Notes under the pieces: generated by a model
Told to the model about the DNA's origin: nothing
Databases searched by the model: none
Seen by the model: the letters and a program-made list of their open reading frames with translations, nothing else
Source of the DNA: Belliella pelovolcani
GTDB lineage: Bacteria; Bacteroidota; Bacteroidia; Cytophagales; Cyclobacteriaceae
Assembly: GCF_900156785.1 (NCBI RefSeq)
Contig: NZ_FTOP01000001.1
Span: forward strand, 389,938-453,937
Reading direction: 5' to 3'
Length of the DNA: 64,000 bases
Position numbers and translations under genes: made by a program
In this document: positions 51,090 through 60,140 of the stretch, piece by piece
Layout of the letters: each line of letters begins with the position of its first letter
Position numbering within the stretch: position 1 is the first letter of the stretch

Positions 51090-51833
51090 TCAGTTTGGCT
51101 TTGTATAAGCATCTGCATACTTGGACCAGATTTCATAGATTGGACTTCCTGTGGAACTCATTCCGCTATGGTGCCATTCTCCATCGATCACTTCATAATT
51201 GAATTCTAAGCTAGCACCAACACGACTATCGTCTCTAGAGAAGTACTCAATGTTTTCTACATATTTTCCATCCTTGGCTGTATAAGTTCCTCCACCTGTT
51301 CCTGAAAACTGCTTGGTTTCTGAATTGAAGGCAATCCATTGAAAATGTCCACCACTAAGAATTTTCACAGTTCTCCTTGCTCCTGGTGTGGATCTACTTA
51401 TTTCACCATCTCTTTGTCTACCAGTAAAAACCCAGTTTCTTGTCAGGTCATCTTTAGCGTCACTTATTTTTGACCAGATCTGCACATCAGCTTTCCCTCC
51501 TTTTTCTACAGAAGTGACAATTTTGCCATCTACCATATCAAGGGAATATTCTACTGTTATTCCGATCAAATCTTCCTCTTCAGTATTGAAGTCAAATGTT
51601 TCGGTGTAGTAATTATCTCGAAGTGAGAATTCTCCTCCACCAGCCCCTAGAAATTTATTGGTTAAGGACTCTTTGGATCCATAGGAGAAATAACCGTCTT
51701 GAAAGATTTTTACCACTGTTTTCTCTGTGACTTCTTTTCCATTTTGATGGGTCAGTTTCCAAGCACCTTCTAAGGTCTGACCGATAACTGTACCCATTAC
51801 AAACAAAAGCGGTAGTATCAATATTTTTTTCAT
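51090..51833 (-). CDS. Secreted protein with two copies of a lipocalin-like domain
   Basis: 247 residues; signal peptide MKKILILPLLFVMGTVIGQ. The mature protein consists of two repeats of about 110 residues. Repeat 1 (20-128): LEGAWKLTHQNGK, VVKIFQDGYFSYGS, LGAGGGEFSLRDNYYTETFD, VEYSLDMVDGK, QIWSK. Repeat 2 (133-240): NWVFTGRQRDG, TVKILSGGHFQWIA, SGTGGGTYTAKDGKYVENIE, FNYEVIDGEWHH, EIWSK. The pattern is a beta-barrel of DUF4488/lipocalin-like type, with unknown ligand. Presumably periplasmic. Monocistronic with its own terminator. Confidence 0.75.
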   Translation of the reverse strand: MKKILILPLLFVMGTVIGQTLEGAWKLTHQNGKEVTEKTVVKIFQDGYFSYGSKESLTNKFLGAGGGEFSLRDNYYTETFDFNTEEEDLIGITVEYSLDMVDGKIVTSVEKGGKADVQIWSKISDAKDDLTRNWVFTGRQRDGEISRSTPGARRTVKILSGGHFQWIAFNSETKQFSGTGGGTYTAKDGKYVENIEYFSRDDSRVGASLEFNYEVIDGEWHHSGMSSTGSPIYEIWSKYADAYTKPN

Positions 51834-51885
51834 TAGATGTATGGTTTAGGTTTAGATTTCTAAATTACCAATAAATAAGCGCAAA

Positions 51886-52209
51886 ATGAAAACATTTACA
51901 TTAGGCCGAAGCAACGAAGAGGTAATGGAAATTATCCCTAATAAACGGATCAAGCTCTTACAAGTTGGGTCAAGAAAAATCTGCATCACCAGGATAAACG
52001 AGACTTTTTATGCCTTTGAACAACTCTGCCCTCATCGCAAGGCCTCTCTTCATCAAGGATTGATCACTGATTTTGAAGAAGTAGTCTGTCCGCTTCATGA
52101 ATATAGATTCCATATGAAATCTGGCGAAGTAAAAGCGGGTTCTTGTGGAACATTAGAAACCTATTCGATCAAACTCACCGATTCCGGATTAGTAATAGAG
52201 CTACCTTAG
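51886..52209 (+). CDS. Small Rieske [2Fe-2S] protein
   Basis: 107 residues, a Rieske fold alone. Ligands: Cys48 and His50 in [10 protein letters not shown], Cys68 and His71 in [10 protein letters not shown]. The Cys-x-His...Cys-x2-His spacing is 17 residues, standard for ferredoxin subunits of oxygenases. No oxygenase or reductase gene is adjacent, so it may serve as a free electron carrier. Its last 4 bases overlap the end of the convergent csaA-like gene. Confidence 0.9.
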   Translation: MKTFTLGRSNEEVMEIIPNKRIKLLQVGSRKICITRINETFYAFEQLCPHRKASLHQGLITDFEEVVCPLHEYRFHMKSGEVKAGSCGTLETYSIKLTDSGLVIELP

Positions 52210-52541
52210 TGTAGCTTACCCCCATTTGGAACTGGGAAATCTACCGTGGCTAGCGCAATAGCCCCATCTCCATTATCAAAGCCGGTCACCAAAACCTCAG
52301 ACATAAAGTCTGCGATTTGTCTGGGTGGAAAATTACAGACACAGATTACTTGCTTCCCAATCAAATCTTCCGGTTGATAAAGGTCAGTAATCTGGGCGGA
52401 TGATTTTTTGACACCTAAGTCACCCAAATCGATTTTTAGTTTATACGCGGGCTTACGGGCTTTTTCGAAAACCTCAGCATGAATGATCGTCCCAATTCTT
52501 AGGTCTATCTTTTGAAAATCTGAAAGCACAATCGTTTGCAT
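52206..52541 (-). CDS. csaA: tRNA-binding protein of CsaA/Trbp111 type
   Basis: 111 residues, a single OB-fold tRNA-binding domain: [30 protein letters not shown] at the N-terminus, then [32 protein letters not shown] and [16 protein letters not shown] at the end. All fit CsaA, a dimer that binds tRNA or unfolded proteins. The sequence DLRIG and NFPPRQIA...M.S.VL are the family's best-kept parts. Convergent with the Rieske gene with a 4-base overlap. Confidence 0.93.
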   Translation of the reverse strand: MQTIVLSDFQKIDLRIGTIIHAEVFEKARKPAYKLKIDLGDLGVKKSSAQITDLYQPEDLIGKQVICVCNFPPRQIADFMSEVLVTGFDNGDGAIALATVDFPVPNGGKLH

Positions 52542-52614
52542 TACTATTTATTTTTTATACTTTTACAAACCTTATACGCTAAATCACAGTTACTTAATCA
52601 GACTAGAGCCACAA

Positions 52615-52998
52615 ATGATGTCAGAGCAAAATATTATTTCTTCTATCAGCACAAAAGGTTTCTTATTCGCAATAATGTTCTGTGTAATTGGTACGATCAA
52701 TGCACTAGCTCAAGGTGAGAAAGAAAGGCCAATTACGGATGTTCAGAAAAACTCTGATGCAATCAACACTTTTGAGAGCCCAGAATCAAATTCTGTTGAA
52801 CTTAAATCTGATTTTTATCTGAGGCAAAGTACTCAGAATCCTTCAAAGGATGTTAAACCAAGCGTCAGTACTCAAGTTAGAAAGGAAAATCCACTATACA
52901 AACAAGGTGGTGAAAAAGACAACAAGAAAGAAGGCATGTCAACCTTGTCTTTTAACCTTTTCTTGTATGTCGTAGATAAATTTAGAGAAGATAATTAA
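52615..52998 (+). CDS. Secreted protein of unknown function
   Basis: 127 residues from 52615; a second Met immediately after gives 126. Signal-like start (GFLFAIMFCVIGTINALAQ) then a hydrophilic, low-complexity, Ser/Asn/Lys-rich mature part (SPESNSVELKSDF, STQNPSKDVKPSVSTQVRKE) without recognisable fold and a short hydrophobic segment near the end (TLSFNLFLYVVDKF). Followed within 26 bases by a strong terminator. I cannot assign a function; coding status is supported by the signal peptide and the terminator. Confidence 0.55.
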   Translation: MMSEQNIISSISTKGFLFAIMFCVIGTINALAQGEKERPITDVQKNSDAINTFESPESNSVELKSDFYLRQSTQNPSKDVKPSVSTQVRKENPLYKQGGEKDNKKEGMSTLSFNLFLYVVDKFREDN

Positions 52999-53023
52999 GC
53001 AAATACCAATAAACCTAAATGCG

Positions 53024-53059
53024 TTAAGGCTACTTCAACAGAGGTAGCCTTAATTTTTT
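53024..53059 (+). terminator. Intrinsic terminator
   Basis: TTAAGGCTAC (53024-53033) pairs perfectly with GTAGCCTTAA (53044-53053), followed by six T. It ends the transcript of the small gene at 52615. Confidence 0.9.
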
Positions 53060-53137
53060 GGCAATTTTTTGCCACAGGCAATCCAATTGAGAAAGTCTTC
53101 TCGTATTTGCTTTCATCTAAAACAAAACACTCTTATT

Positions 53138-53707
53138 ATGAAAACTATTAAATTATTATCCTTGGCGTTTTTTGCCATGATTGCTTTAAGTGCTACAGAA
53201 ACTTTTGCACAGAAAGAAAAAACAGTTACTGTAGGTGGGGCTCCTATGTACCCATCTAAAAACATCGTAGAAAATGCGGTGAATTCTAAAGACCATACTA
53301 CCCTTGTAGCGGCAGTACAGGCAGCTGGATTAGTAGAGACCCTACAGACCCCAGGTCCTTTCACGGTGTTTGCTCCAGACAATGCAGCTTTTGACAAACT
53401 ACCTGCTGGAACGGTTGAGACTCTTGTGAAACCGGAAAACAAAGCTACACTGACTGGAATTCTTACCTATCATGTGGTAGCGGGCAAATTAGGCTCCAAA
53501 GAAATCGCCGAAGCAATCAAAAAAGGAAATGGTAAAGCTACATTGACCACAGTACAAGGAGGTAAACTCACTGCTTGGATGCAAGGAAAAGACCTTTACA
53601 TCACTGATGAAAACGGCAATAAATCAAAAGTAACCATTGCCGATGTGTATCAGTCAAACGGTGTCATTCACTCCATTGATACTGTAGTGTTACCTAAGTC
53701 TGAATAA
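53138..53707 (+). CDS. Secreted fasciclin-domain protein
   Basis: 189 residues from the ATG at 53138 (MKTIKLLSLAFFAMIALSAT, signal); the longer frame to 53069 has no support. The FAS1 domain is complete: TTLVAAVQAAGLVETLQTPG, FTVFAPDNAAFDKLPAGTVE, GILTYHVVAGKLGS, and at the end DVYQSNGVIHSIDTVVLP. Such FAS1 proteins are widespread in Bacteroidetes and are thought to mediate adhesion. Monocistronic; ends at a strong hairpin. Confidence 0.92.
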   Translation: MKTIKLLSLAFFAMIALSATETFAQKEKTVTVGGAPMYPSKNIVENAVNSKDHTTLVAAVQAAGLVETLQTPGPFTVFAPDNAAFDKLPAGTVETLVKPENKATLTGILTYHVVAGKLGSKEIAEAIKKGNGKATLTTVQGGKLTAWMQGKDLYITDENGNKSKVTIADVYQSNGVIHSIDTVVLPKSE

Positions 53708-53731
53708 GTCTTTTAGAATATTGGGCAATAA

Positions 53732-53764
53732 AAAAGCCGACCTCAAAAGGGTCGGCTTTTATCG
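53732..53764 (+). terminator. Intrinsic terminator after the fasciclin gene
   Basis: AAAAGCCGACC (53732-53742) pairs with GGTCGGCTTTT (53750-53760); loop tcaaaag. Because A and T runs flank it, it can also stop the minus-strand receptor gene that ends at 53790. Confidence 0.88.
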
Positions 53765-53789
53765 TTTTAACCATTATCAAATTAATCTA

Positions 53790-56642
53790 TTACCAGCTTC
53801 TTCCGCCACCACCTTGCATCATCCGCATCATTGGGTTACCACCTTGCTCTCTAGCTGGCTGTTTGAAGCTTCCGATGTTGTAAGTGAAGGTCAATAGTGC
53901 ATATCTTGTCAGTACTTGAGTAAAGGTATCTGTGATAGACACGTCATTGATCGTTCTAGCAATGGCATTGTTTTGACGTAAAAGATCAAATACTGTCAAC
54001 TTCAACTCACCTTTGTTATCCTTCAAGAATCTGTAACCACCTTCGATGTTCCACAACCAAACCTGCTGATCTAAGCCTGCAGAGAGACCTCTATAAAGTG
54101 CATTGTTCACTACATTGGACACAAACAACTTTCCGTTGTTTGGGGAGTAGTACAACCTGATATTGGAGTTCTGAATGTAGTAGTTATTGTTCAGGTTGGT
54201 TTGCAATGAAGAATTCACTATCGTATAAGTACCAGTGGTAGACAAAGTGAAATCAAAGTCCTTGCTGATGTTGGACGTCAAAGTCACACCTTGACTTAAA
54301 TCAATATTGTCATTTTGGTTTCTTTGTCCATTGATGATCCCTGGGGTTCTATTGAATGACACGGAGGTGTTCATATTGAACTGAGACTTGATCGCCTTGA
54401 TCGGAGCACCATAAGTTGAGAAAATTCTACCATTGAATCTTCCACCCAGGTTTTCTGGTCTACTTAGCTGACCTCCTGGTCTCAAGAGTACTTCACCATT
54501 GATCAAAGTATCTGTTTGGGCAACAAAAGTAGTATTACCAATGAAGTTCTCTGTTAAGGATGCAAATGCAAACACAAAGAAGGTTCTAGATTTCTCAAGA
54601 TTCAATTTACCCACATTCACAAATAAATTGTGATTGAATGATTGCCCTAGGTTGGGGTTACCTACACTTAAGTTGAGTGGATTGGAGTTGTTGATTACGT
54701 TTTGCAATTGATTTACACTTGGCTCTTGTGTAGAAGTTCTATATCTCATTCTGAAAGTAGTCCCTTTCATCATGTTTCTATAGTTCAAGTTCACTGCTGG
54801 TAAGAAATTGCTGAAGCTTCTGTTGAAAACTCTTTCCAATGGAAAAAGCGCTTCGTTGTCTTGCACTGCATACTGGTAATCCAAATTGGCATTGATATTC
54901 CAATTTTTGTAGTTGTATCTATAGCCAACACTTGGTCTTTGTACTACAAATTTATTGTCAAACACGTTACTCAATGCAGTATCCAATACCATGATTCCTG
55001 CTTCAGGAACCAAGCTGAATACTTGTTGATCAGCAGAAGACTTATTGTTTGAAACTTGATAAGAGAATGTCATCAAGCTATTTTCTTTCAAAGGCTCTGT
55101 CCACTGCACGTTTGCTCTATAATTGAACCCGTCAGTTAAACCGAACGTTTCCTGATTGATGGTATCACTGATATTTCTTATAAAATCTCTATTGGCTGCA
55201 AGTAATTCAGAATACGAATCTCTTTCGTTTAGCGCAGTAAATAATGTGGTCGAGAGCGTTCTTCCTTGCTTTTCAAACTTGTATCTATAAACCAAGTTAT
55301 TGGAAAGGTTATACCCTCTTGATTCTGAACCTGAGATCGATCTTGTGCTACTCAGTGGGTTCAGGGCATTGTTTACTGTGAAAGCATCTCTGTCCGAAAA
55401 AACATTACTTGTTGTGTAATTCAAACTAGGCGTGATGATGATCGCATTTTTGGGATTGACATCATACTCAATTCTTGCATTGGCTCTGTGGTTGCCAGAT
55501 TCTACTGTATTGATCAAATCTTCGGTGTAGAACTGCCTGTTTGTCTCAGAAAGAATGATTTCTCTATTGGTAAAACTGCTCAGGTTATTTCTTGAATTGG
55601 AGTAGAAGTAACTACCTGTCACATTCATTTTATCACCTACCTTATCAGAGTAATTCAAGCCCATGCTATTGGTGGTGATGATACCGTTATCTTGGCCACC
55701 ACCGAAGTTAGGTCCTCCTCCAGGTCTTCCTCCACCTGGGCGACCGCCTCCACCTCCACCAAGATCTTCCTGGGAGAAGTTTTGTTGGTTGATATTATTG
55801 AATAGACCTACTAGGGAAATTCTTCTATCACCTTTAAAAATATTGATGCTTCCACCTGCGGAATATCTGTCATCAGTACCATAACCACCATATACTCTTC
55901 CAAATACGCCTTGTCTTCTGTCTCCACGGGTTACGATGTTGATGGTTCTTGAGTAATTACCATCATCAAAACCTGTCAATCTTGATTGATCTGATCTTTG
56001 ATCAAGGATCTCGACTCTATCTATCACATCAGCTGGAAGGTTTCTCATGGCTAGAAAAGGATCATTTCCGAAGAATTCTCTTCCATCTACCAATACCTTT
56101 TGCACTTGCTCACCTCTAGCTTGGATTTGACCGTTTTGAATGGTCACACCAGGTAATTTTCTTATCAGGTCTTCTGCATCTGCATTTTCTCTGGTTTTGA
56201 AAGCATTGGCATTGAAAGAAGTGGTGTCTCCTCTTTGTTCTCCAACAACTATTTGTCCTTCAATGACTACCTCACCGAGGAGTTTGCTATCTTCATTCAA
56301 TGCAATGATTCCAAGATCTAAGCCATCTCTCATACCCATTTCTTTGGAGAATTTTTCGTAGCCTAAGAAAGTGATTTCCACTTTTACATTCGGAATCCAA
56401 GGACGGGTAACTTCAAAATTACCGTCAACATCAGTAACTGTAGATGTCAATAAGGAATCAGTAACTGTCTTCACAAGGACATTTGCTCCTATCAAAGGTA
56501 ATTTACTAGGCCCTTCGATAACCTTTCCCTTGAATTTCAGGTCTGGCCTTTGGCCTTGTTGTCCTTGACCTCGCTGTGCTGAGGCCTCAAGCGAAAGGCC
56601 TGTTAATAACAACAAGAAAAATAATTTGTAAATAATTTTCAT
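53790..56642 (-). CDS. TonB-receptor-like outer-membrane barrel with Gly/Arg/Pro-rich insert
   Basis: 950 residues. Signal peptide (MKIIYKLFFLLLLTGLSLEA SAQ), a carboxypeptidase-regulatory sandwich (30-125), a plug (150-240: LIRKLPGVTIQNGQIQARGE, VLVDGREFFGNDPFLAM, IINIVTRG-type strand), then a barrel of the OMP_b-brl_2 type, which differs from classical receptors by lacking the usual terminal strand sequence. Residues about 293-318 form an unusual Gly/Pro/Arg loop between the first barrel strands, and the C-terminus is also Gly/Met-rich (MMRMMQGGGGRSW). Whether it transports anything is unknown. Confidence 0.87.
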   Translation of the reverse strand: MKIIYKLFFLLLLTGLSLEASAQRGQGQQGQRPDLKFKGKVIEGPSKLPLIGANVLVKTVTDSLLTSTVTDVDGNFEVTRPWIPNVKVEITFLGYEKFSKEMGMRDGLDLGIIALNEDSKLLGEVVIEGQIVVGEQRGDTTSFNANAFKTRENADAEDLIRKLPGVTIQNGQIQARGEQVQKVLVDGREFFGNDPFLAMRNLPADVIDRVEILDQRSDQSRLTGFDDGNYSRTINIVTRGDRRQGVFGRVYGGYGTDDRYSAGGSINIFKGDRRISLVGLFNNINQQNFSQEDLGGGGGGRPGGGRPGGGPNFGGGQDNGIITTNSMGLNYSDKVGDKMNVTGSYFYSNSRNNLSSFTNREIILSETNRQFYTEDLINTVESGNHRANARIEYDVNPKNAIIITPSLNYTTSNVFSDRDAFTVNNALNPLSSTRSISGSESRGYNLSNNLVYRYKFEKQGRTLSTTLFTALNERDSYSELLAANRDFIRNISDTINQETFGLTDGFNYRANVQWTEPLKENSLMTFSYQVSNNKSSADQQVFSLVPEAGIMVLDTALSNVFDNKFVVQRPSVGYRYNYKNWNINANLDYQYAVQDNEALFPLERVFNRSFSNFLPAVNLNYRNMMKGTTFRMRYRTSTQEPSVNQLQNVINNSNPLNLSVGNPNLGQSFNHNLFVNVGKLNLEKSRTFFVFAFASLTENFIGNTTFVAQTDTLINGEVLLRPGGQLSRPENLGGRFNGRIFSTYGAPIKAIKSQFNMNTSVSFNRTPGIINGQRNQNDNIDLSQGVTLTSNISKDFDFTLSTTGTYTIVNSSLQTNLNNNYYIQNSNIRLYYSPNNGKLFVSNVVNNALYRGLSAGLDQQVWLWNIEGGYRFLKDNKGELKLTVFDLLRQNNAIARTINDVSITDTFTQVLTRYALLTFTYNIGSFKQPAREQGGNPMMRMMQGGGGRSW

Positions 56643-56844
56643 TCGTTTTGGTTATTTAAATCCACTCTTAGACAGCGCGAGTTACCAAATAGTTTAACTC
56701 AAATATTGAATTAATTTTGAGTGGATAAAAAGCAGGTTAAATGGCAAAAAAAGAGGATCAAACGAAAAGGTTTTGTCAATAAAAAAGGACTAAAACAGAA
56801 CTTCTAACAACTCCTAAAAAGCTTGTAATCTGTCACTTAAACCA

Positions 56845-57570
56845 TCAACCGGCTAATAAATCATTGACTACTACTGAAGCACAAGAGCATCCAAATGCAG
56901 CAGGTAAAAAGGACATGGTTCCATAGGCTGATTTCTTAAAATTACGACCATCCGTCATCATCAAACTGTCTTTTAAATAAAGTTCAGTAGAAAATACTGC
57001 CTTGAAGCCCGAAGCTATTCCTTTGTTCTTAATTCGCTTTCTGACATGCTTGGCTAATTTACAATTGTAGGTCTCGGAAATATCTGCGATTCTAATTTGT
57101 GTAGGGTCTACTTTTCCTCCCGCTCCCATGGAGCTTACCAATGGAAAGCCTCTCTTGTAAGCACTTTCAATCAAATGAAGCTTTGGGCTGAAGCTGTCGA
57201 TGCAGTCGACTACATAGTCGTATTCGTTATCTTGAAGGAGATTATACATGGCATCTGGCTTGAGAAATTCACGAATGACGTGAATTTTCAAAGCTGGGTT
57301 GATTGCTGTCAGTCGCTCTTCCATCCAGTCTGCTTTGAGCTGTCCCACATTTTTTTGTGTGGCTGGTAGTTGTCTGTTACAGTTGGAGACATCCACGGCA
57401 TCACCATCGATGATGGTCATCTCACCAACACCACTCCTACAGATAAACTCCGCCGCAAAGGACCCCACTCCTCCGAGACCGACCACCAGCACGTGTTTTG
57501 TTGCCAATTTCTCCAAACCCGCTCTACCTACAATCAATTCCGTTCTGGAAAGCCAAGCCAAATCATTCAT
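56845..57570 (-). CDS. tcdA: tRNA threonylcarbamoyladenosine dehydratase
   Basis: 241 residues, ThiF/MoeB/E1 family. Motifs: LVVGLGGVGSFAAEFICRSG (nucleotide loop), IDGDAVDVSNCNRQLPA, DCIDSFSPKLHL and the C-terminal block GTMSFLPAAFGCSCASVVVN. TcdA uses ATP to cyclise t6A37 to ct6A37 in tRNAs. The usual length is about 250-270 residues and Bacteroidetes forms start directly with WLSRTELIVG as here. The start overlaps the stop of the TatD-family gene by 8 bases; one transcript is likely. Confidence 0.93.
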   Translation of the reverse strand: MNDLAWLSRTELIVGRAGLEKLATKHVLVVGLGGVGSFAAEFICRSGVGEMTIIDGDAVDVSNCNRQLPATQKNVGQLKADWMEERLTAINPALKIHVIREFLKPDAMYNLLQDNEYDYVVDCIDSFSPKLHLIESAYKRGFPLVSSMGAGGKVDPTQIRIADISETYNCKLAKHVRKRIKNKGIASGFKAVFSTELYLKDSLMMTDGRNFKKSAYGTMSFLPAAFGCSCASVVVNDLLAG

Positions 57571-58222
57571 GTATTTTTCTTTTTGATATATGATTCCAAT
57601 TTTCTATCACCTGTCTAGCCAATTTCTCTACAGGAAGGCGCAAAATTAAAGAAGCTTTTGAAAAAACCTGCTCTATGGTCAATTCTGAATCATCAGTTTC
57701 GAAAAAAATACGCTCTAGTGGTAAAGCTTCAAGGGAAGCAATTGTCTGTTTGTGGTTTTTGCAAATGGCTGCACCGAAGGAAAAGTAAATTGGAAAGTTC
57801 ATTAGACTTTGAAAGCTACTAGATTTACCCATAAAGCCATGCCAAACTATGGGAGGAGGATCTTTGAAGTGCATGAGGGATTGTTGTAATACATGCAGTC
57901 CTTTCACTTGGTGCATGATGATAGGAATTCCCAGTTCTTTGGCCCAGTGCAGCTGTGCTTCAAAAGCTGCGATTTGGATGGCTTCCTTTGGTCCTTTGAG
58001 CAAATCAAACCCACACTCTCCAATGGCAAAGAGGTTTGGGTCATCACTTTTCGTTTTCATTTCTTGTAAAAGAGATTCCCAGTTGGTATCCAAGTACCAA
58101 GGATGTAGACCGAGGCTATAGCAATACTTGGTTTGCTGTGTGGCAGTCTCTTGGTTGAAAATTGCATTGGCTTGATTCGGCCTATGGGTATGTATATTTA
58201 ATAGCTTCAATTTTGATCTCAA
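57563..58222 (-). CDS. TatD-family metal-dependent hydrolase
   Basis: 219 residues. The metal-binding motifs of the TatD amidohydrolase fold are present: NIHTHR (HxH), IGECGFDLLKGP (Glu), PIIMHQVKG (His), VWHGFMG (His), and FETDDSE (Asp). TatD enzymes are 3'-5' exonucleases or D-aminoacyl-tRNA deacylase-like; in short Bacteroidetes members the function is unsettled. The only plausible start codons are TTG at 58222 or 58210; no ATG is in frame before the conserved HTH. It overlaps tcdA by 8 bases. Confidence 0.88.
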   Translation of the reverse strand: MRSKLKLLNIHTHRPNQANAIFNQETATQQTKYCYSLGLHPWYLDTNWESLLQEMKTKSDDPNLFAIGECGFDLLKGPKEAIQIAAFEAQLHWAKELGIPIIMHQVKGLHVLQQSLMHFKDPPPIVWHGFMGKSSSFQSLMNFPIYFSFGAAICKNHKQTIASLEALPLERIFFETDDSELTIEQVFSKASLILRLPVEKLARQVIENWNHISKRKIHE

Positions 58223-58259
58223 CTTTTTACTTATTAGTTTAGAAGAAATTCTTAGTCCT

Positions 58260-59408
58260 ATGAAAAACTATTTACTACCATTTGCATGTGTCCTGTTTTT
58301 ACTTTCCTGTGGGGAGAAAAATACTGAAAATATCACGAATGTCGAAAATTTGACTTTGACTAAAGTGGATTCTATTCAGGTTCCATACTTTGGTTTATTG
58401 AATTTCATGGATATTCATCCTGCAACCGAACGCGTGTTGTTCTTTGATCAAAAGAAAGCTTCATTGGTTGTCAGTAATTTTACAGGAACAGAAATTTTTG
58501 AGATCAAAAAAGACCGTGAGGATCCAGATGGATATGGTTCATTTCCACTTGGTGCAGGAAAATTCAGTGCTGATGGACAAACATTCACGATTGTTTCCAA
58601 TCAAGGAGTCTACACCTATGATTTAGAGGGGAATTTGGTTCATGGAGGAAAACATCAGCGAGAAAAAATGCCTGCATTCTCTGGAAGGGCTTCTGCAGAT
58701 ACCGAATTTTACTGGGTAGGAGATAGAATTCTAACTACGGGTTCTGGAAGAGGAGATTATCAAAGAAATACTGCTGAGTTTTATGAAAACTACACTGCCT
58801 TGGCTTGGTTTGACACCTTAGAAAGAAATGTGGAGCAGTTTATGTATCTAGACGAAACCAGCTTTTTTAAGAATGGAAAAGCACACGATATTGCCCACCT
58901 AATACCTAGAGTAACCACAGACACCGAAAGAATCTATTATATAGTCGGGATAGAACCAGCTTTAAATATTCACGATGTAAATACTCCTTATAAACAAATC
59001 AAAAGAATTCCGCTCAATATTCCTGATTATCATTTTAACCAAGGAGAGCCATTTGAAGAGGCAGATCCTAGAATTATCAATCCTGATATTTTCTCAGGGA
59101 GATTTGATAATATCAAAGTCACTGATAAGTACATTCTAGTTTCATTTTTCCCAGGAATCTCGGAAAGGGATCAAGACAAATATGAAAATATGCATTGGAG
59201 TGAATTGATGAATAAAACTCGTAAGGACTATCCAAGCAGGCTTTTGGTGATGGATTTAGAAGGTGAATTGATTAAGCAACTAGAAATCCCAGTTGAATTA
59301 GATGATACCCAATGGCTAGTCAGGGGTGATTTTCTTTATTTCAAAAGCAGCATTAACTTAGAAGAGGAAGAAGACTTCGTTAAGATTTATAAGGTGAAGT
59401 TGGAGTGA
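58260..59408 (+). CDS. Six-bladed beta-propeller lipoprotein
   Basis: 382 residues. Lipoprotein signal (MKNYLLPFACVLFLLSC, Cys17). Propeller blades: LTLTKVDSIQVPYFGLLNFM, MDIHPATERVLFFDQ, FTIVSNQGVYTYDLEGNLVH, LLVMDLEGELIKQLEIPVEL. It is similar in order and length to the lipoprotein at 31015-32190, so the two are paralogues. Function unknown. Directly after its stop begins the repeat-rich, gene-free zone. The short distance (37 bases) to the divergent tatD leaves little space for two promoters. Confidence 0.78.
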   Translation: MKNYLLPFACVLFLLSCGEKNTENITNVENLTLTKVDSIQVPYFGLLNFMDIHPATERVLFFDQKKASLVVSNFTGTEIFEIKKDREDPDGYGSFPLGAGKFSADGQTFTIVSNQGVYTYDLEGNLVHGGKHQREKMPAFSGRASADTEFYWVGDRILTTGSGRGDYQRNTAEFYENYTALAWFDTLERNVEQFMYLDETSFFKNGKAHDIAHLIPRVTTDTERIYYIVGIEPALNIHDVNTPYKQIKRIPLNIPDYHFNQGEPFEEADPRIINPDIFSGRFDNIKVTDKYILVSFFPGISERDQDKYENMHWSELMNKTRKDYPSRLLVMDLEGELIKQLEIPVELDDTQWLVRGDFLYFKSSINLEEEEDFVKIYKVKLE

Positions 59409-59413
59409 TGGGG

Positions 59414-59690
59414 GGAAAGAAAATGTTTAACTGCCCAGAAGTGTCGGGGTTGCTTAATTGTTTAGGGAGAAGGGAATTAGTTATTAAGTTGATTGAGTTA
59501 ATTAGGGGGAAGGGGTGGAGAGGGGAAAGGAAATGTTTAACTGCCCCGAAGTGTCGGGGGTGCTTAATTGTTTTAGGGAGAAGGGAATTAGTTATTAAGT
59601 TGATTGAGTTAATTAGGTGAAGGGGTGGAGAGGGGAAAGGAAATGTTTAACTGCCCCGAAGTGTCGGGGGTGCTTAATTGTTTAGGGGGA
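59414..59690 (+). repeat. Tandem repeat, 109-110 bases, about 2.5 copies
   Basis: Three starts of the unit, seen by aligning ATGTTTAACTGCCC at 59424, 59533 and 59643 (period 109 then 110). Each unit holds a hairpin CCCCGA-agtg-TCGGGG (copy 2 and 3; copy 1 has CCCAGA) followed by TGCTTAATTG and GAATTAGTTATTAAGTTGAT. Copy 3 is truncated after about 48 bases. Short frames that cross it are repeat artefacts. Function unknown; the strand is purine-rich. Confidence 0.85.
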
Positions 59691-59728
59691 AAGGAAGGAG
59701 GAATGTTGAAGGATAAAGCAGAAAGGGA

Positions 59729-59869
59729 CCACAAATTACACGAATTGAACTAATTAAATAAATTATTTTGGGTTTGGGAGGGTAGAGTTAATTGACAAAG
59801 TTCAAATTTGCTTGTGGCGTTTTTCAATTTGGAGCGCTTAAGCGCTGGGATTGACACGAATGGATCTCG
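59729..59869 (+). repeat. Dispersed repeat, copy A
   Basis: About 140 bases beginning CCACAAATTACACGAATTGA and containing AGCGCTTAAGCGCT (perfect palindrome) before GATTGACACGAATGGATCTC. Close copies occur at 63149 (B) and 63385 (C), and a degenerate one near 63718 (D). The order of parts is identical in all. No coding potential. Probably a non-autonomous intergenic repeat of this genome. Confidence 0.8.
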
Positions 59870-60140
59870 AAGAGGGCGGCCAAGGTGCTAAGGGTAGAAA
59901 GGGAAAGCGAAGGATGAAGGAGGAATTTTGAAGGAGGAATGGACTACCTGAATGGAGGCAGGCGGCAAGACGTAGATTATTTTGAGAATCTGTTTGGGGG
60001 GATTTTAAATTTCAATTTTTGTTCATTCCCCAAATCCCCATATTCATTTGGTATTTTCCTTGGTTCATTGGAAAGGGGGAGGGTTTGGTGAGCAGTCATG
60101 CTACTTTTGGAGCATGAATTTCAACATAAACCTCAACAAT
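59870..60140. other. Non-coding stretch after repeat copy A
   Basis: Together with 59409-59869 this forms a 730-base gene-free zone. It is purine-rich at 59875-59965 (GGGAAAGCGAAGGATGAAGG type), then AT-rich up to the start of the gene at 60141. The part 60048-60140 is open in frame with that gene but has no signs of coding. A promoter should lie here but no clear -7/-33 pair was found. Confidence 0.5.

Noticed and set aside
59405..59690. CRISPR array or repeated small gene
   Set aside because: Unit of 109-110 bases with no alternating unique spacers, no cas genes, and the short frames over it consist only of repeat sequence.
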